A stretch of DNA of 64,000 nucleotides from HKST-UBA178 sp965223815. Its GTDB lineage: Bacteria > Pseudomonadota > Gammaproteobacteria > Chromatiales > Chromatiaceae. The stretch is taken from NCBI GenBank assembly GCA_965223815.1, contig OZ245019.1, positions 2,666,001 to 2,730,000 of the forward strand. Reading direction: 5' to 3'. The notes under the pieces are model-generated. The model searched no databases. It was not told the origin of the DNA and saw only the letters and a list, made by a program, of their open reading frames with translations. This document shows positions 1 to 7,146 of the stretch, one piece after another; position 1 is the first letter of the stretch, and every line of letters begins with the position of its first letter. Position numbers and translations under genes: made by a program.

Positions 1-2
1 TC

Positions 3-512
3 AATGCGGACCAGGTGGACGGGGTAGAGTTCGAGCCAGAAGAATCGATCCCTGAGCCTGAGCGCATCGCCAACGTCGAACAATTTATCGCCAACACGGG
101 CGCTGAGATCCATCAGGGTGGCGACAAGGCCTGTTACTCACCGATTCGTGATCGGATACGAGTGCCTGTCATCTCAGCCTTCGCCAACAATAAAGCCTAC
201 TATGCCTCCCTGCTCCATGAGCTGGGTCATTGGACCGGTCATTGGTCGAGGCTGGATCGCAAGGCGGGTATGAAGTCTCGATTTAGCGATGAGGCTTACG
301 CCATGGAGGAGCTGGTGGCGGAGCTGGGGGCTGCGTTTCTCTCGATCCAGTTGGGGATCGACCATGAGCCCAGATCGGACCATGCCAAGTACTTGAACCA
401 CTGGGTGCGGGTACTCAAGGACGACTCCAGGGCATTTTCCTCAGCGGCCAGTAAGGCCCAGGCGGTGGCTGATTATCTGATGGGGTTACAGGGGCAGGCT
501 GAAGCAGCATAG
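3..512 (+). CDS. ArdC-like antirestriction / zincin metallopeptidase-domain protein, 5' end outside window
   Basis: This is the C-terminal part of a larger protein. The frame is open to the window edge: codons before the first possible GTG at 15 read N-A-D-Q, matching the usual asparagine-alanine-rich linker of the family, so the gene starts upstream. Counting from that GTG, a HELGH zinc motif lies at residues 68-72, and an MEELVAEL segment near residue 100 supplies a plausible third ligand glutamate. The YSPIRDRIRVP segment before the zinc motif is typical of the zincin-like domain that follows the ssDNA-binding ArdC N-terminus in plasmid and island proteins. In that family the N-terminus binds single-stranded DNA and protects incoming DNA from restriction; the role of the metallopeptidase part is less clear. 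It is the first sign that positions 1-3833 derive from a mobile element. Confidence 0.82.
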   Translation, partial: NADQVDGVEFEPEESIPEPERIANVEQFIANTGAEIHQGGDKACYSPIRDRIRVPVISAFANNKAYYASLLHELGHWTGHWSRLDRKAGMKSRFSDEAYAMEELVAELGAAFLSIQLGIDHEPRSDHAKYLNHWVRVLKDDSRAFSSAASKAQAVADYLMGLQGQAEAA

Positions 513-1031
513 GGAGCTGGGTGCCAGGGATGGGGTCCTTGAACTTTCGTCGCTACCAGCCATGGAGAGCAAAGCGAAGGCTGCTAGCCTCCGTTAGCCG
601 TGAGGCCGCACTGCTTACCCGGCGTACCTTGCGCTAGAGGGGAAGCATAGCAGGCAAACGAACACGGTGTGAAGTCATCTCGTGAACTGGCAACAGAGCG
701 GCAACAAGCTTCCTGTTTTGTTGCATAAAGCCAGTGACCGGGACAGCTAGAGCATTAACAGGTTGTCGAAGGCCGAGTCGAATTTGGTGCAGGGATACGA
801 AAATGTTTCACGAGGTTAAAATCTCGCTTAAGAGTTTTCACAGTCTGGACCCCAAGCTGTCGTCCGGGCTTGTCAGTACTGCCCTCAGCCCTGTTCTCCA
901 TCGAGCTAGCGGACCTGATCTCAGCGTTTGTGCGCGTGCGAACCTAGTCGGATCATCTTGTACATTTGACTATCAACGCCTATGTTTGAGCGATAAAGCA
1001 GTTTTCTGGGATTCAATTCAGAAGGATGAAC
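513..1031. other. Intergenic stretch without a recognisable gene
   Basis: About 520 bases with no supported coding region. An open frame at 734-1060 has no family resemblance, no ribosome binding site and overlaps the start of the CAP-domain gene, so it is not called. GCAACAA at 701-707 can pair with TTGTTGC at 718-724. A TTGACT at 966-971 could be a -35 element for the downstream gene, but no well-spaced -10 follows. It could be decayed island DNA. Confidence 0.5.
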
Positions 1032-2531
1032 ATGAAAACTTTTTTCTTTTCTACCTGTAAGCTCTTACCACTTCTGTTTTCTAGCAGTTTGACGTTTGCT
1101 GACGTGCAAACGGATATGACCCAAGCCCACAATCAAATTCGACATAAGGTCAACAATGGATTGCCGATCGACGGAGCGCTGGTGCAGCCGATTCCGAATC
1201 CAGGGCTATCTGACCTGGTTTGGGCAACGGAGATGGCTAAGGCAGCAGAGGAGTACGCAAAGTTGTGCAGAACATCGCACGACCCCAATACTACTGACGG
1301 TGAAAATCTTGCCTGGGGTTACCCAACGGCTACCGCGGCGGTTGCCGGGTGGGCAGTCGAAGTCAAGGAGTACCTTTACGACACAAATTCCTGCCGCCAA
1401 GGATCCTGTGGCCACTATACGCAGCTTGTCTGGGGCAATACGGGACAATTCGGTTGTGGAACGGCTGATTGCTCCTCCAAGGGTTTGGGTAAAATGTGGG
1501 TCTGTCGTTATCGCCCAGGCGGAAACGTCATCGGAGAATGGCCGTATTTTGCCGTCAATAGAGTTGCCGGCACCCACACCGTAACAGCGAACCCACCGAA
1601 CGCGGCACTGACATCTATTCAAGTTGATGACAACGGCGCCGTTTATATTTCCGGCGGCTCCGGCACGCCCATCGCGGGCACGTGGGCCGGTCCTACGTTC
1701 ACCACCACAGGCAATGCCATGTCCGACGGCCTGGTGATAAATGGGAAGTTTAATTTTACACCGGGAGCAACTACCGCTACTCAGTTCACGGGCACGATTA
1801 CGGAGACGCCTCCAACGGTGCAATCCCAAAAAGTGTGCAGCGTCTTTTTACCACCTAGCTTTCGAGACAGTATAGTTGTGCCTAAAACTTGGGGACTCAC
1901 TGACTGCAATAGCTTTCGCAAGATTGCCGGACTCGATTACGATGCAACCCAATATCAACTCGGTTGCCTGAACTCTACCGGTGTAGTGTACGGCTCGGCA
2001 GGAAACGACAACACGAATGCGGGGTTTCCGACCCCAGACTGTGGCTGGGCATTACCTGATGTGCACCCACAACCGGCGCAAAAAGCTTGCTTGGTGTACG
2101 ACGACCGAACGTCAAGTCACAACAGATGGCGCGATGCGTTCGAGTCCCCTGCGCAAATGAAAAAAGAAGCCTGTGAGAAATACATGACGGCTACAAATGC
2201 CGTCCACTACAAACTCGCCTGCATTAATGAACATAGATTTGTATCTGGTGCGAAAGACGGTGGCCTCCCGAGCCCGAACTGCGGTTGGGGCGTGAAAACC
2301 GAGCCATCCACTGCTGCAGCGAAAATCTGCAGCGCTGTTACCCGATATCAAGCATCACCCTGGCGCGATACCCTGAATGTTGGGATGGAGTGGACAATTA
2401 GTATCTGTGAAACGTACGCGCATACCGTGGGAGCAGCAGCGGCCGATTACGGCTGCATAAGCGCGAAGGATGGCATTGTATTGGGTAAACAGCCTTTAGA
2501 ATCCTCCGTCTGTCAATGGCGTTGGCAATAG
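1032..2531 (+). CDS. Secreted CAP/SCP-domain protein with three C-terminal four-cysteine repeats
   Basis: Predicted exported protein of 499 residues. An ATG at 1026 exists, but AGAAGG ends directly against it, while the ATG at 1032 sits at proper spacing, so 1032 is chosen. A signal peptide (hydrophobic core, cleavage near TFA-D at residue 23) precedes a CAP domain at about 25-175. The CAP signatures are visible: ENLAWG, GHYTQLVWG and the WVCRYRPGGN region. His83, Glu91, Glu110 and His128 fit the family's cavity tetrad. A beta-rich linker follows. Then come three repeats at about 267-339, 351-419 and 431-497, each with four cysteines (269/292/312/337, 353/381/397/417, 433/459/475/494) and ending in C-G-W or C-Q-W. 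CAP proteins are extracellular and bind lipids or act on surfaces; the target here is unknown. It lies among mobile-element remnants. Confidence 0.83.
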   Translation: MKTFFFSTCKLLPLLFSSSLTFADVQTDMTQAHNQIRHKVNNGLPIDGALVQPIPNPGLSDLVWATEMAKAAEEYAKLCRTSHDPNTTDGENLAWGYPTATAAVAGWAVEVKEYLYDTNSCRQGSCGHYTQLVWGNTGQFGCGTADCSSKGLGKMWVCRYRPGGNVIGEWPYFAVNRVAGTHTVTANPPNAALTSIQVDDNGAVYISGGSGTPIAGTWAGPTFTTTGNAMSDGLVINGKFNFTPGATTATQFTGTITETPPTVQSQKVCSVFLPPSFRDSIVVPKTWGLTDCNSFRKIAGLDYDATQYQLGCLNSTGVVYGSAGNDNTNAGFPTPDCGWALPDVHPQPAQKACLVYDDRTSSHNRWRDAFESPAQMKKEACEKYMTATNAVHYKLACINEHRFVSGAKDGGLPSPNCGWGVKTEPSTAAAKICSAVTRYQASPWRDTLNVGMEWTISICETYAHTVGAAAADYGCISAKDGIVLGKQPLESSVCQWRWQ

Positions 2532-2772
2532 GATAGATGGCATATCCGGGTCGTAGTTTTTACCGGTGGCGTACCGATGGGGGTAGGGTCAGATCTTGCG
2601 CGTCAGGGTAGCCGGGTTTCGTGCTAGCTTGGCCCACCTAGGCGGTATGAACCCTGCCCTACTGTAGTGGTACAAAGGGACCGCTGGAACAAGGTTGAGT
2701 GGCACTGTGTGGGTTCAGTAACCCGATAGCCGTTGCAAGGGAGTTGGCTGCCCCAAGACCCTCGACATCGGT

Positions 2773-2949
2773 ATGACCCAACTCGCTCATAGATTAGCCT
2801 GGCACTTCAAGCGGTATGCTCACGAACAGCCGGAGGAGCAGCGGGAGGAGCATGCCTTCGCTGAATATGAGGCTCAAGGAAGGCGGGTTGGTTTATGGAG
2901 CGATCCGAACCCTATCCCCCCATGGGAGTGGAGAAAGGGAAAGCGATAG
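2773..2949 (+). pseudogene. Staphylococcal-nuclease-like (SNase/thermonuclease) C-terminal fragment
   Basis: A 58-codon open stretch ending in TAG reads as the last third of an SNase-fold nuclease. It has the LAWHFKRYAHEQ segment, then EAQGRRVGLW, then the proline-tryptophan-rich tail DPNPIPPWEWRKG typical of bacterial and plasmid-borne thermonucleases. Upstream codons stay open for a few residues (ending T-L-D-I-G) and still resemble the family. The N-terminal half with the catalytic Asp and Arg residues is missing and nothing in 2532-2772 restores it. The remnant is therefore judged non-functional. Such nucleases are common cargo of conjugative islands, in keeping with the ArdC-like gene upstream. 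Confidence 0.72.
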
Positions 2950-2951
2950 CT

Positions 2952-3503
2952 TCAACACACCTGTTCCTGCCGGTCCAGCTCCCCTTCCCCATCGCAGACT
3001 GATAGTTTCCATCGATCCTCACCGATAGTGAGCACGATCACTACGGCTTGGTCGACCTCCGCAGCGGCCACAAGCGCTTTGTGTATTGAAAGCTCATGCC
3101 TATGGTCGAACAAGCGTAGTAATGTTAACAGCTCGGCTTGAGAATCCGTAGCATCGTCCGCAAACAGCCGATCGACACAACCGGCAATGGAATCCGAAAT
3201 GATCTGATCGACAGACACGTTTTCTTGTTCGTCTGAATTTAGCTGGATGTAGTTACTGAGATTCCACGCGTCCTGATCAGCAAATGAGATACCTAGAGTT
3301 ACACCTTCAACCGCGCGTCCCTGGGGAGGATCTGCGCTCAGATCGATGATCAACATGGGCCAGCGAAAACCCTCCTTCGGCCAACCAGTAATTGCTTCGT
3401 ATATGGCTGTCTTGTAGAGCTGCCATGAGCTGACATCATGACGTTCAGCTGCTTCTACCAGCTCAGTAGCCAGATCGATCAGTTTTTGTGGGCTTGTATC
3501 CAT
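2952..3503 (-). CDS. Hypothetical protein, 183 residues
   Basis: I do not recognise this family. The protein is acidic and mostly helical in appearance. It has no signal peptide, no membrane segment and no obvious catalytic motif. A tryptophan-containing segment (TGWPKEGFRWPM) precedes a hydrophobic LIIDLS strand near residue 50, and the C-terminal part has a DQAVVIVLTIGEDRWKL strand pattern. It starts with ATG. It stands convergent and almost touching the nuclease remnant on the other strand, and is the last gene before tRNA-Ser. The lack of relatives I can name and the position at the island edge suggest accessory DNA. Confidence that it is translated is moderate. Confidence 0.5.
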   Translation of the reverse strand: MDTSPQKLIDLATELVEAAERHDVSSWQLYKTAIYEAITGWPKEGFRWPMLIIDLSADPPQGRAVEGVTLGISFADQDAWNLSNYIQLNSDEQENVSVDQIISDSIAGCVDRLFADDATDSQAELLTLLRLFDHRHELSIHKALVAAAEVDQAVVIVLTIGEDRWKLSVCDGEGELDRQEQVC

Positions 3504-3833
3504 GACAACGGGTTATCGGCATGCCAGTGTGACAACTACAATGACGCACACCTCGGTACGACGCGCCTCTCTTCGCGAATCACAATAATCACTGGGGCCT
3601 ACAAGAGTGGCGACTGGGTGTATATGCTACTGAGTGCCGATATCAGGCGCTCAGACAGAGATCTGAATTAAAAGCCTAGAAGAAATGCATCGTAGGGAAA
3701 TGGCGAAGAGGGAATACGGATTCGACCACCCCATCCATTCAGCCAGCCCAACCTAAGTGGTGGGATAATCGGTGGGATAAATTTCAATAAGTAATAATTT
3801 ATTCACTATAATCAATTAGTTATATTATTATTG
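3504..3833. other. Island edge region next to tRNA-Ser
   Basis: No coding region is supported here; the open frame at 3438-3671 looks random. The stretch becomes very A+T-rich at 3781-3833, directly before the 3' end of the tRNA gene, and contains the tandem GGTGGGATAA boxes listed separately. This is where an integrase-mediated junction would be expected, but no integrase gene is present in the window. Confidence 0.45.
3759..3780 (+). repeat. Two tandem GGTGGGATAA boxes, possible integrase arm sites
   Basis: GGTGGGATAA occurs at 3759-3768 and again at 3771-3780, a 12-bp period, about 54 bp from the tRNA-Ser 3' end. Short G-rich direct repeats of this kind flank tRNA attachment sites of tyrosine-integrase islands, where they serve as arm-type integrase sites. 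That function is inference here. Confidence 0.45.
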
Positions 3834-3921
3834 TGGCGGAGAGGCAGGGATTCGAACCCTGGGAACCGCGAGGTTCAACGGTTTTCAAGACCGCCGCTTT
3901 CGACCACTCAGCCACCTCTCC
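3834..3921 (-). tRNA. tRNA-Ser (anticodon UGA)
   Basis: An 88-nt gene on the minus strand. The acceptor stem GGAGAGG pairs with CCTCTCC, the discriminator base is G, and CCA is encoded (TGG at 3834-3836 on the plus strand). The anticodon loop reads CTTGAAA, giving UGA. The long variable arm and the GGTTCGAATCC T-arm are as expected for class II tRNA-Ser. It lies head to head with yccA, an arrangement also known from Escherichia coli (serT-yccA). The 3' end faces the accessory region at lower coordinates, the normal orientation for a tRNA used as an integration site. Confidence 0.95.
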
Positions 3922-4115
3922 TAAAAGTGAGGTCGAAGCATACCGATTCCGCACCGAGGTTTCCAGTGTCAACTAGGTTCGTGTTCAGCTCGAAGAACAC
4001 TTGAAATGTTGATCTTCGCGCCCAATAAAGTAAGCTATGGAACAAACGCCTGGTCACAGAGTCTCAGCCTGTGAACAGTTAAATCGGTAGTTACTAGCGA
4101 GGAGATGATAACCAG

Positions 4116-4784
4116 ATGAATCGATTGGATTATTCAGTTGCACGTCCGCGCCAAAGCGCGCTGGAAGTTAACAAGGTAATTAAAAACACCTATACCTTGC
4201 TTGCCGCAACGTTATTTTTCAGTGCCTTAATGGCCGGCATGTCCGTTATGTTGCAAATGCCGCCGATGACCTATCTGCTCAGCCTTGGTGGTGCCATGCT
4301 GCTGATCTGGTTTGTGCTTCCCAAGACGGCAAACTCCACTTCGGGCTTGGGAGTTGTGTTCGCTATTACGGGGCTGATGGGCTTCGGTTTGGGGCCAGTG
4401 CTTGAGGCATACCTTTCGTTACCCAACGGCTCTCAGATCGTGGGCATGGCATTCGGCGGTACCGGCGTGATCTTTCTCGGGTTGTCGGGCTACGCACTGA
4501 CCACCCGCAAAGACTTCAGCTTTATGGGAGGATTCCTGTTTGCCGGAATGTTAGTGGTACTGATAGGCGCGCTGGCCAATATATTTCTCGAGATACCGGC
4601 ATTTTCGCTGGCGATATCAGCAATAGTTATCATGTTAATGAGTGGCTTCATCCTCTACGACACCAGCAGAATGATCCACGAAAGAGACAGCAACTACATA
4701 ATGATGACTGTCAGCCTCTATCTCAGCATGTTCAATATCTTTATCAGCTTGTTGCACATTCTGGGCATGACCAGCGACGACTGA
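4116..4784 (+). CDS. yccA: Bax inhibitor-1/YccA family membrane protein
   Basis: A 222-residue integral membrane protein with seven predicted membrane segments, a soluble N-terminus of about 25 residues and a C-terminus ending in a short acidic tail. The late segment ILYDTSRMIHERDSNYI, followed by SLYLSMFNIFISLL, is the signature of the TMBIM/YccA family. In E. coli, YccA is a substrate and modulator of the membrane protease FtsH, and the family includes calcium-leak channels. A GAGGAG ribosome binding site precedes the ATG by about 10 bases. A strong terminator follows. No tusE neighbour is present, unlike in E. coli. Confidence 0.92.
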   Translation: MNRLDYSVARPRQSALEVNKVIKNTYTLLAATLFFSALMAGMSVMLQMPPMTYLLSLGGAMLLIWFVLPKTANSTSGLGVVFAITGLMGFGLGPVLEAYLSLPNGSQIVGMAFGGTGVIFLGLSGYALTTRKDFSFMGGFLFAGMLVVLIGALANIFLEIPAFSLAISAIVIMLMSGFILYDTSRMIHERDSNYIMMTVSLYLSMFNIFISLLHILGMTSDD

Positions 4785-4808
4785 CTAAGGCTTGATCTGA
4801 AGAGTGAT

Positions 4809-4837
4809 AAAGCCCCGGTAAGACCGGGGCTTTTTTT
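4809..4837 (+). terminator. Rho-independent terminator after yccA
   Basis: AAGCCCCGGT (4810-4819), loop AAG, ACCGGGGCTT (4823-4832), then a run of T to 4837. A perfect 10-bp GC-rich stem with a U-tract, directly after the yccA stop. Confidence 0.93.
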
Positions 4838-4867
4838 ACCCTCACAGTAAAGGAGATTCAGACAAAC

Positions 4868-5047
4868 ATGGACTGGATGAAAATTGGTTCCGCAATCCTG
4901 ATTGGCGCCATGATCGTGTTTCTATTTCCTCGCGCCAAAGCTATGTTGAAGCACAGCCCCGAGGCCAAACCTGGAGATTGGCAGGGAGCGATATTACCCA
5001 TCTTGGCGGTGGTAGGTTTCGTTATCCTACTGGTAATGATGGTGTAG
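4868..5047 (+). CDS. Small membrane protein, 59 residues
   Basis: A short gene with a good ribosome binding site (AAGGAGA about 12 bases before the ATG). The protein has two predicted membrane segments, about residues 5-21 and 41-58. The loop between them is rich in lysine and proline (RAKAMLKHSPEAKPGDW). The start follows the yccA terminator, so transcription is either separate or by read-through. Hydrophobic segments, the clear ribosome binding site and a well-ended frame support a real gene. I cannot assign a function. It ends 68 bases before the convergent serS stop. Confidence 0.68.
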   Translation: MDWMKIGSAILIGAMIVFLFPRAKAMLKHSPEAKPGDWQGAILPILAVVGFVILLVMMV

Positions 5048-5114
5048 TTGCCGCAACCGGAATGCTAGTCCATGCTAATCCAGCGCGGGCTCCCGGCCTA
5101 CAGCCCGCTGGATC

Positions 5115-6386
5115 TCATAGCGTCCCAGCCCCACCCATGTAGGGACGTAAAACATCCGGAATGCGGATACTGCCGTCAGCCTGTTGGTAATTTTCAACAA
5201 CTGCCACCAGAGTTCGTCCGATCGCGAGACCCGAACCATTGAGTGTATGGACGAGCTCCGGCTTTCCCGTTTCGGGATTTCGCCAGCGAGCCTGCATTCT
5301 ACGCGCCTGGAAGTCTTCGAAATTCGAACAGGATGAAATCTCCCGATAAGCGGACTGACCCGGCAACCATACTTCTAGATCATAGGTCTTGGCCGCGGAA
5401 AAACCGAGGTCGCCTGTACTCAGGGTGACCACTCTGTAGCTCAGTCCCAGCTGTTGAAGAATCGCCTCTCCGTGACCGGTCAGTTGTTCCAGCGCTTCGT
5501 AGGATTGTGCAGGTCGTACTATCTGCACCATTTCCACCTTTTCGAACTGGTGCTGGCGAATCATCCCACGGGTATCCTTACCGTAGGACCCCGCCTCGCT
5601 CCTGAAGCAGGGTGTCTGGGAAACCCAGCGGCGTGGCATCTCCGCATCTTCTATAATCTCCCCCCGTACCAGATTGGTCACGGGAACCTCTGCCGTGGGT
5701 ATGAGAAAATAGTCCAGCTCTCCAGAAAGATGGAACAGGTCCTGCTCAAATTTAGGGAGCTGTCCGGTACCCCTGAGACTGTCCGCGTTGACCATGAAAG
5801 GCACATAAACTTCGGTATAGCCATGCGCACGAGTGTGAGTATCGAGCATGAACTGCGCGAGGGCACGCTGCAACTGAGCCATTGATCCCTGCAGAGTTAC
5901 GAATCGCGACCCCGTAATCTTGGCAGCCGCCTCAAAATCCACCCACCCACCTTGGACCCCTAAATCGACATGGTCCTTGGGTTGAAAATCGAATTTGGGG
6001 GGAGTCCCCCATCTACGTTCCTCACGATTGGCCCGCTCATCTTCTCCGTCAGGTACGCTTGGATGAGGGATATTGGGGATACCCATGACAATATCCTGCA
6101 ATTCCTGTTGTACCCGGCTCAACTCTTCCTCCACCTGTTTCATACGCGAGCCAAACCCGGCAACCTCATCCAACAGTGGTTGTATATCCTCGCCGGCCGC
6201 CTTCGCTTTTCCGATTTCCTTGGATCGACTGTTGCGACGACTCTGAAGCTCCTGCGCCTCGACCTGCAGCGATTTACGGCGGCCTTCGAGATTTGTAATT
6301 AGGGCCGTATCCAACACCATTCCTCGCCTTGCAAGTTTACGGGCGGTTTCTGTAAGTGCGTTTCTTAAAAGACGAGGGTCTAGCAT
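5115..6386 (-). CDS. serS: Seryl-tRNA synthetase
   Basis: Class II synthetase that attaches serine to tRNA-Ser and tRNA-Sec; 423 residues, the normal bacterial length. It starts with MLDPRLLRN, the usual N-terminus. A long helical hairpin (about residues 30-105) forms the tRNA-binding arm. Motif 2 is visible as FRSEAGSYGKDTRGMIRQHQF and motif 3 as NGSGLAIGRTLVAVVENY near the C-terminus. It is the last gene of a minus-strand run ftsK-lolA-rarA-crcB-DUF190-serS and starts 3 bases after the DUF190 stop, so co-translation is likely. Confidence 0.98.
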   Translation of the reverse strand: MLDPRLLRNALTETARKLARRGMVLDTALITNLEGRRKSLQVEAQELQSRRNSRSKEIGKAKAAGEDIQPLLDEVAGFGSRMKQVEEELSRVQQELQDIVMGIPNIPHPSVPDGEDERANREERRWGTPPKFDFQPKDHVDLGVQGGWVDFEAAAKITGSRFVTLQGSMAQLQRALAQFMLDTHTRAHGYTEVYVPFMVNADSLRGTGQLPKFEQDLFHLSGELDYFLIPTAEVPVTNLVRGEIIEDAEMPRRWVSQTPCFRSEAGSYGKDTRGMIRQHQFEKVEMVQIVRPAQSYEALEQLTGHGEAILQQLGLSYRVVTLSTGDLGFSAAKTYDLEVWLPGQSAYREISSCSNFEDFQARRMQARWRNPETGKPELVHTLNGSGLAIGRTLVAVVENYQQADGSIRIPDVLRPYMGGAGTL

Positions 6387-6389
6387 TCT

Positions 6390-6701
6390 CTATTCACCAC
6401 AATTTGCGGTAGCGGGCCAACTGACTATATGTCCTGGTTCCACTAGTTTGTTAAGGTCCTCAAGCACTGCGACCACTTTCTCCGGCCGATCGAAGAATTC
6501 GAGAACCACGGGAAGATCAAGGGAGAGGTCTACGATCGTGGATGAATGTATCTTCCCGGATTTTCCGAATCCCGAAATCCCTCGAAAAACGGTTACCCCA
6601 AGTATCTGCTCTTCATCATGCAGCAGTGACATCAATTGTTGAAATTGTTTCTGCCCTTCCGTTAGGTATATGCGCACCATCGTCACGTCGCTGGTCTTCA
6701 T
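6390..6701 (-). CDS. DUF190 family protein, partner of CrcB
   Basis: A small soluble protein of 103 residues. The open frame can be extended upstream, but the ATG at 6701 overlaps the crcB stop as ATGA and starts the conserved part (MVRIYLTEGQ follows shortly), so this start is used. DUF190 proteins have a ferredoxin-like, PII-like fold, and their genes often sit next to crcB. A glycine-rich FRGISGFGKSGKIH segment and the SLDLPVVLEFFD strand are typical. The context suggests a role in fluoride handling or in regulating the channel; this is inference from gene neighbourhood. Confidence 0.85.
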   Translation of the reverse strand: MKTSDVTMVRIYLTEGQKQFQQLMSLLHDEEQILGVTVFRGISGFGKSGKIHSSTIVDLSLDLPVVLEFFDRPEKVVAVLEDLNKLVEPGHIVSWPATANCGE

Positions 6702-7072
6702 AACTGCCTCCCGAAAACTACCCCGAACCAAGCGGCGCCGAGACAAGCCGTTACGGACAACAGGATATTTACTACCGCTTTAAAGTAGTCGGCCTGCTCA
6801 ACTAGCGATAGCGTCTCGAGGGAAAAGGTCGAGAAGGTGGTGAACGAACCTAATAGACCAATCAAAATGGCCCCCCTGAGTTCAGGGCTGACCGCCATGC
6901 GTTCGATAAACAGCACGTATAACAGCCCCATGACAAGCGAACCGGCCACATTTACAACCAGAGTTCCATATGGGAACCCTCTTCCCAGCAGCGAATATAC
7001 GCCGCTGGATACCCAGAAACGCAAAACCGCTCCTACCGCGCCACCCGCTGCAATCGCGAGCAGCTGTGTCAC
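6698..7072 (-). CDS. crcB: Fluoride ion channel CrcB (Fluc)
   Basis: A dimeric small membrane channel that exports fluoride; 124 residues with four membrane segments. Hallmarks: GGAVGAVLRFW near the N-terminus, PYGTLVVNVAGS with the pore asparagine, and GLLGSFTTFSTFS with the phenylalanine-threonine motif lining the fluoride path and central sodium site. It starts with GTG. It lies 75 bases after rarA and overlaps the DUF190 gene by four bases. I looked upstream for a fluoride riboswitch and saw none, so expression probably follows the operon. Confidence 0.95.
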   Translation of the reverse strand: MTQLLAIAAGGAVGAVLRFWVSSGVYSLLGRGFPYGTLVVNVAGSLVMGLLYVLFIERMAVSPELRGAILIGLLGSFTTFSTFSLETLSLVEQADYFKAVVNILLSVTACLGAAWFGVVFGRQL

Positions 7073-7146
7073 TATCTCGATTTCTCATGTTCCAGCATGC
7101 GGCGCATTTTACACGCTGCAAGGGTACAGGACGATAGAGAATTCAA

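Noticed and set aside
734..1060. Open frame of 108 codons upstream of the CAP gene
   Set aside because: No recognisable protein family, no ribosome binding site, biased composition, and overlap with the CAP gene start.
3718..3725. GGATTCGA near the island edge matches eight bases of the tRNA-Ser T-arm and could be an attachment-site copy
   Set aside because: Eight bases are too few; the match does not extend to the tRNA 3' end, so chance cannot be excluded.
7073..7146. Possible fluoride riboswitch upstream of crcB
   Set aside because: The gap is only 74 bases and I see none of the conserved segments of that riboswitch.
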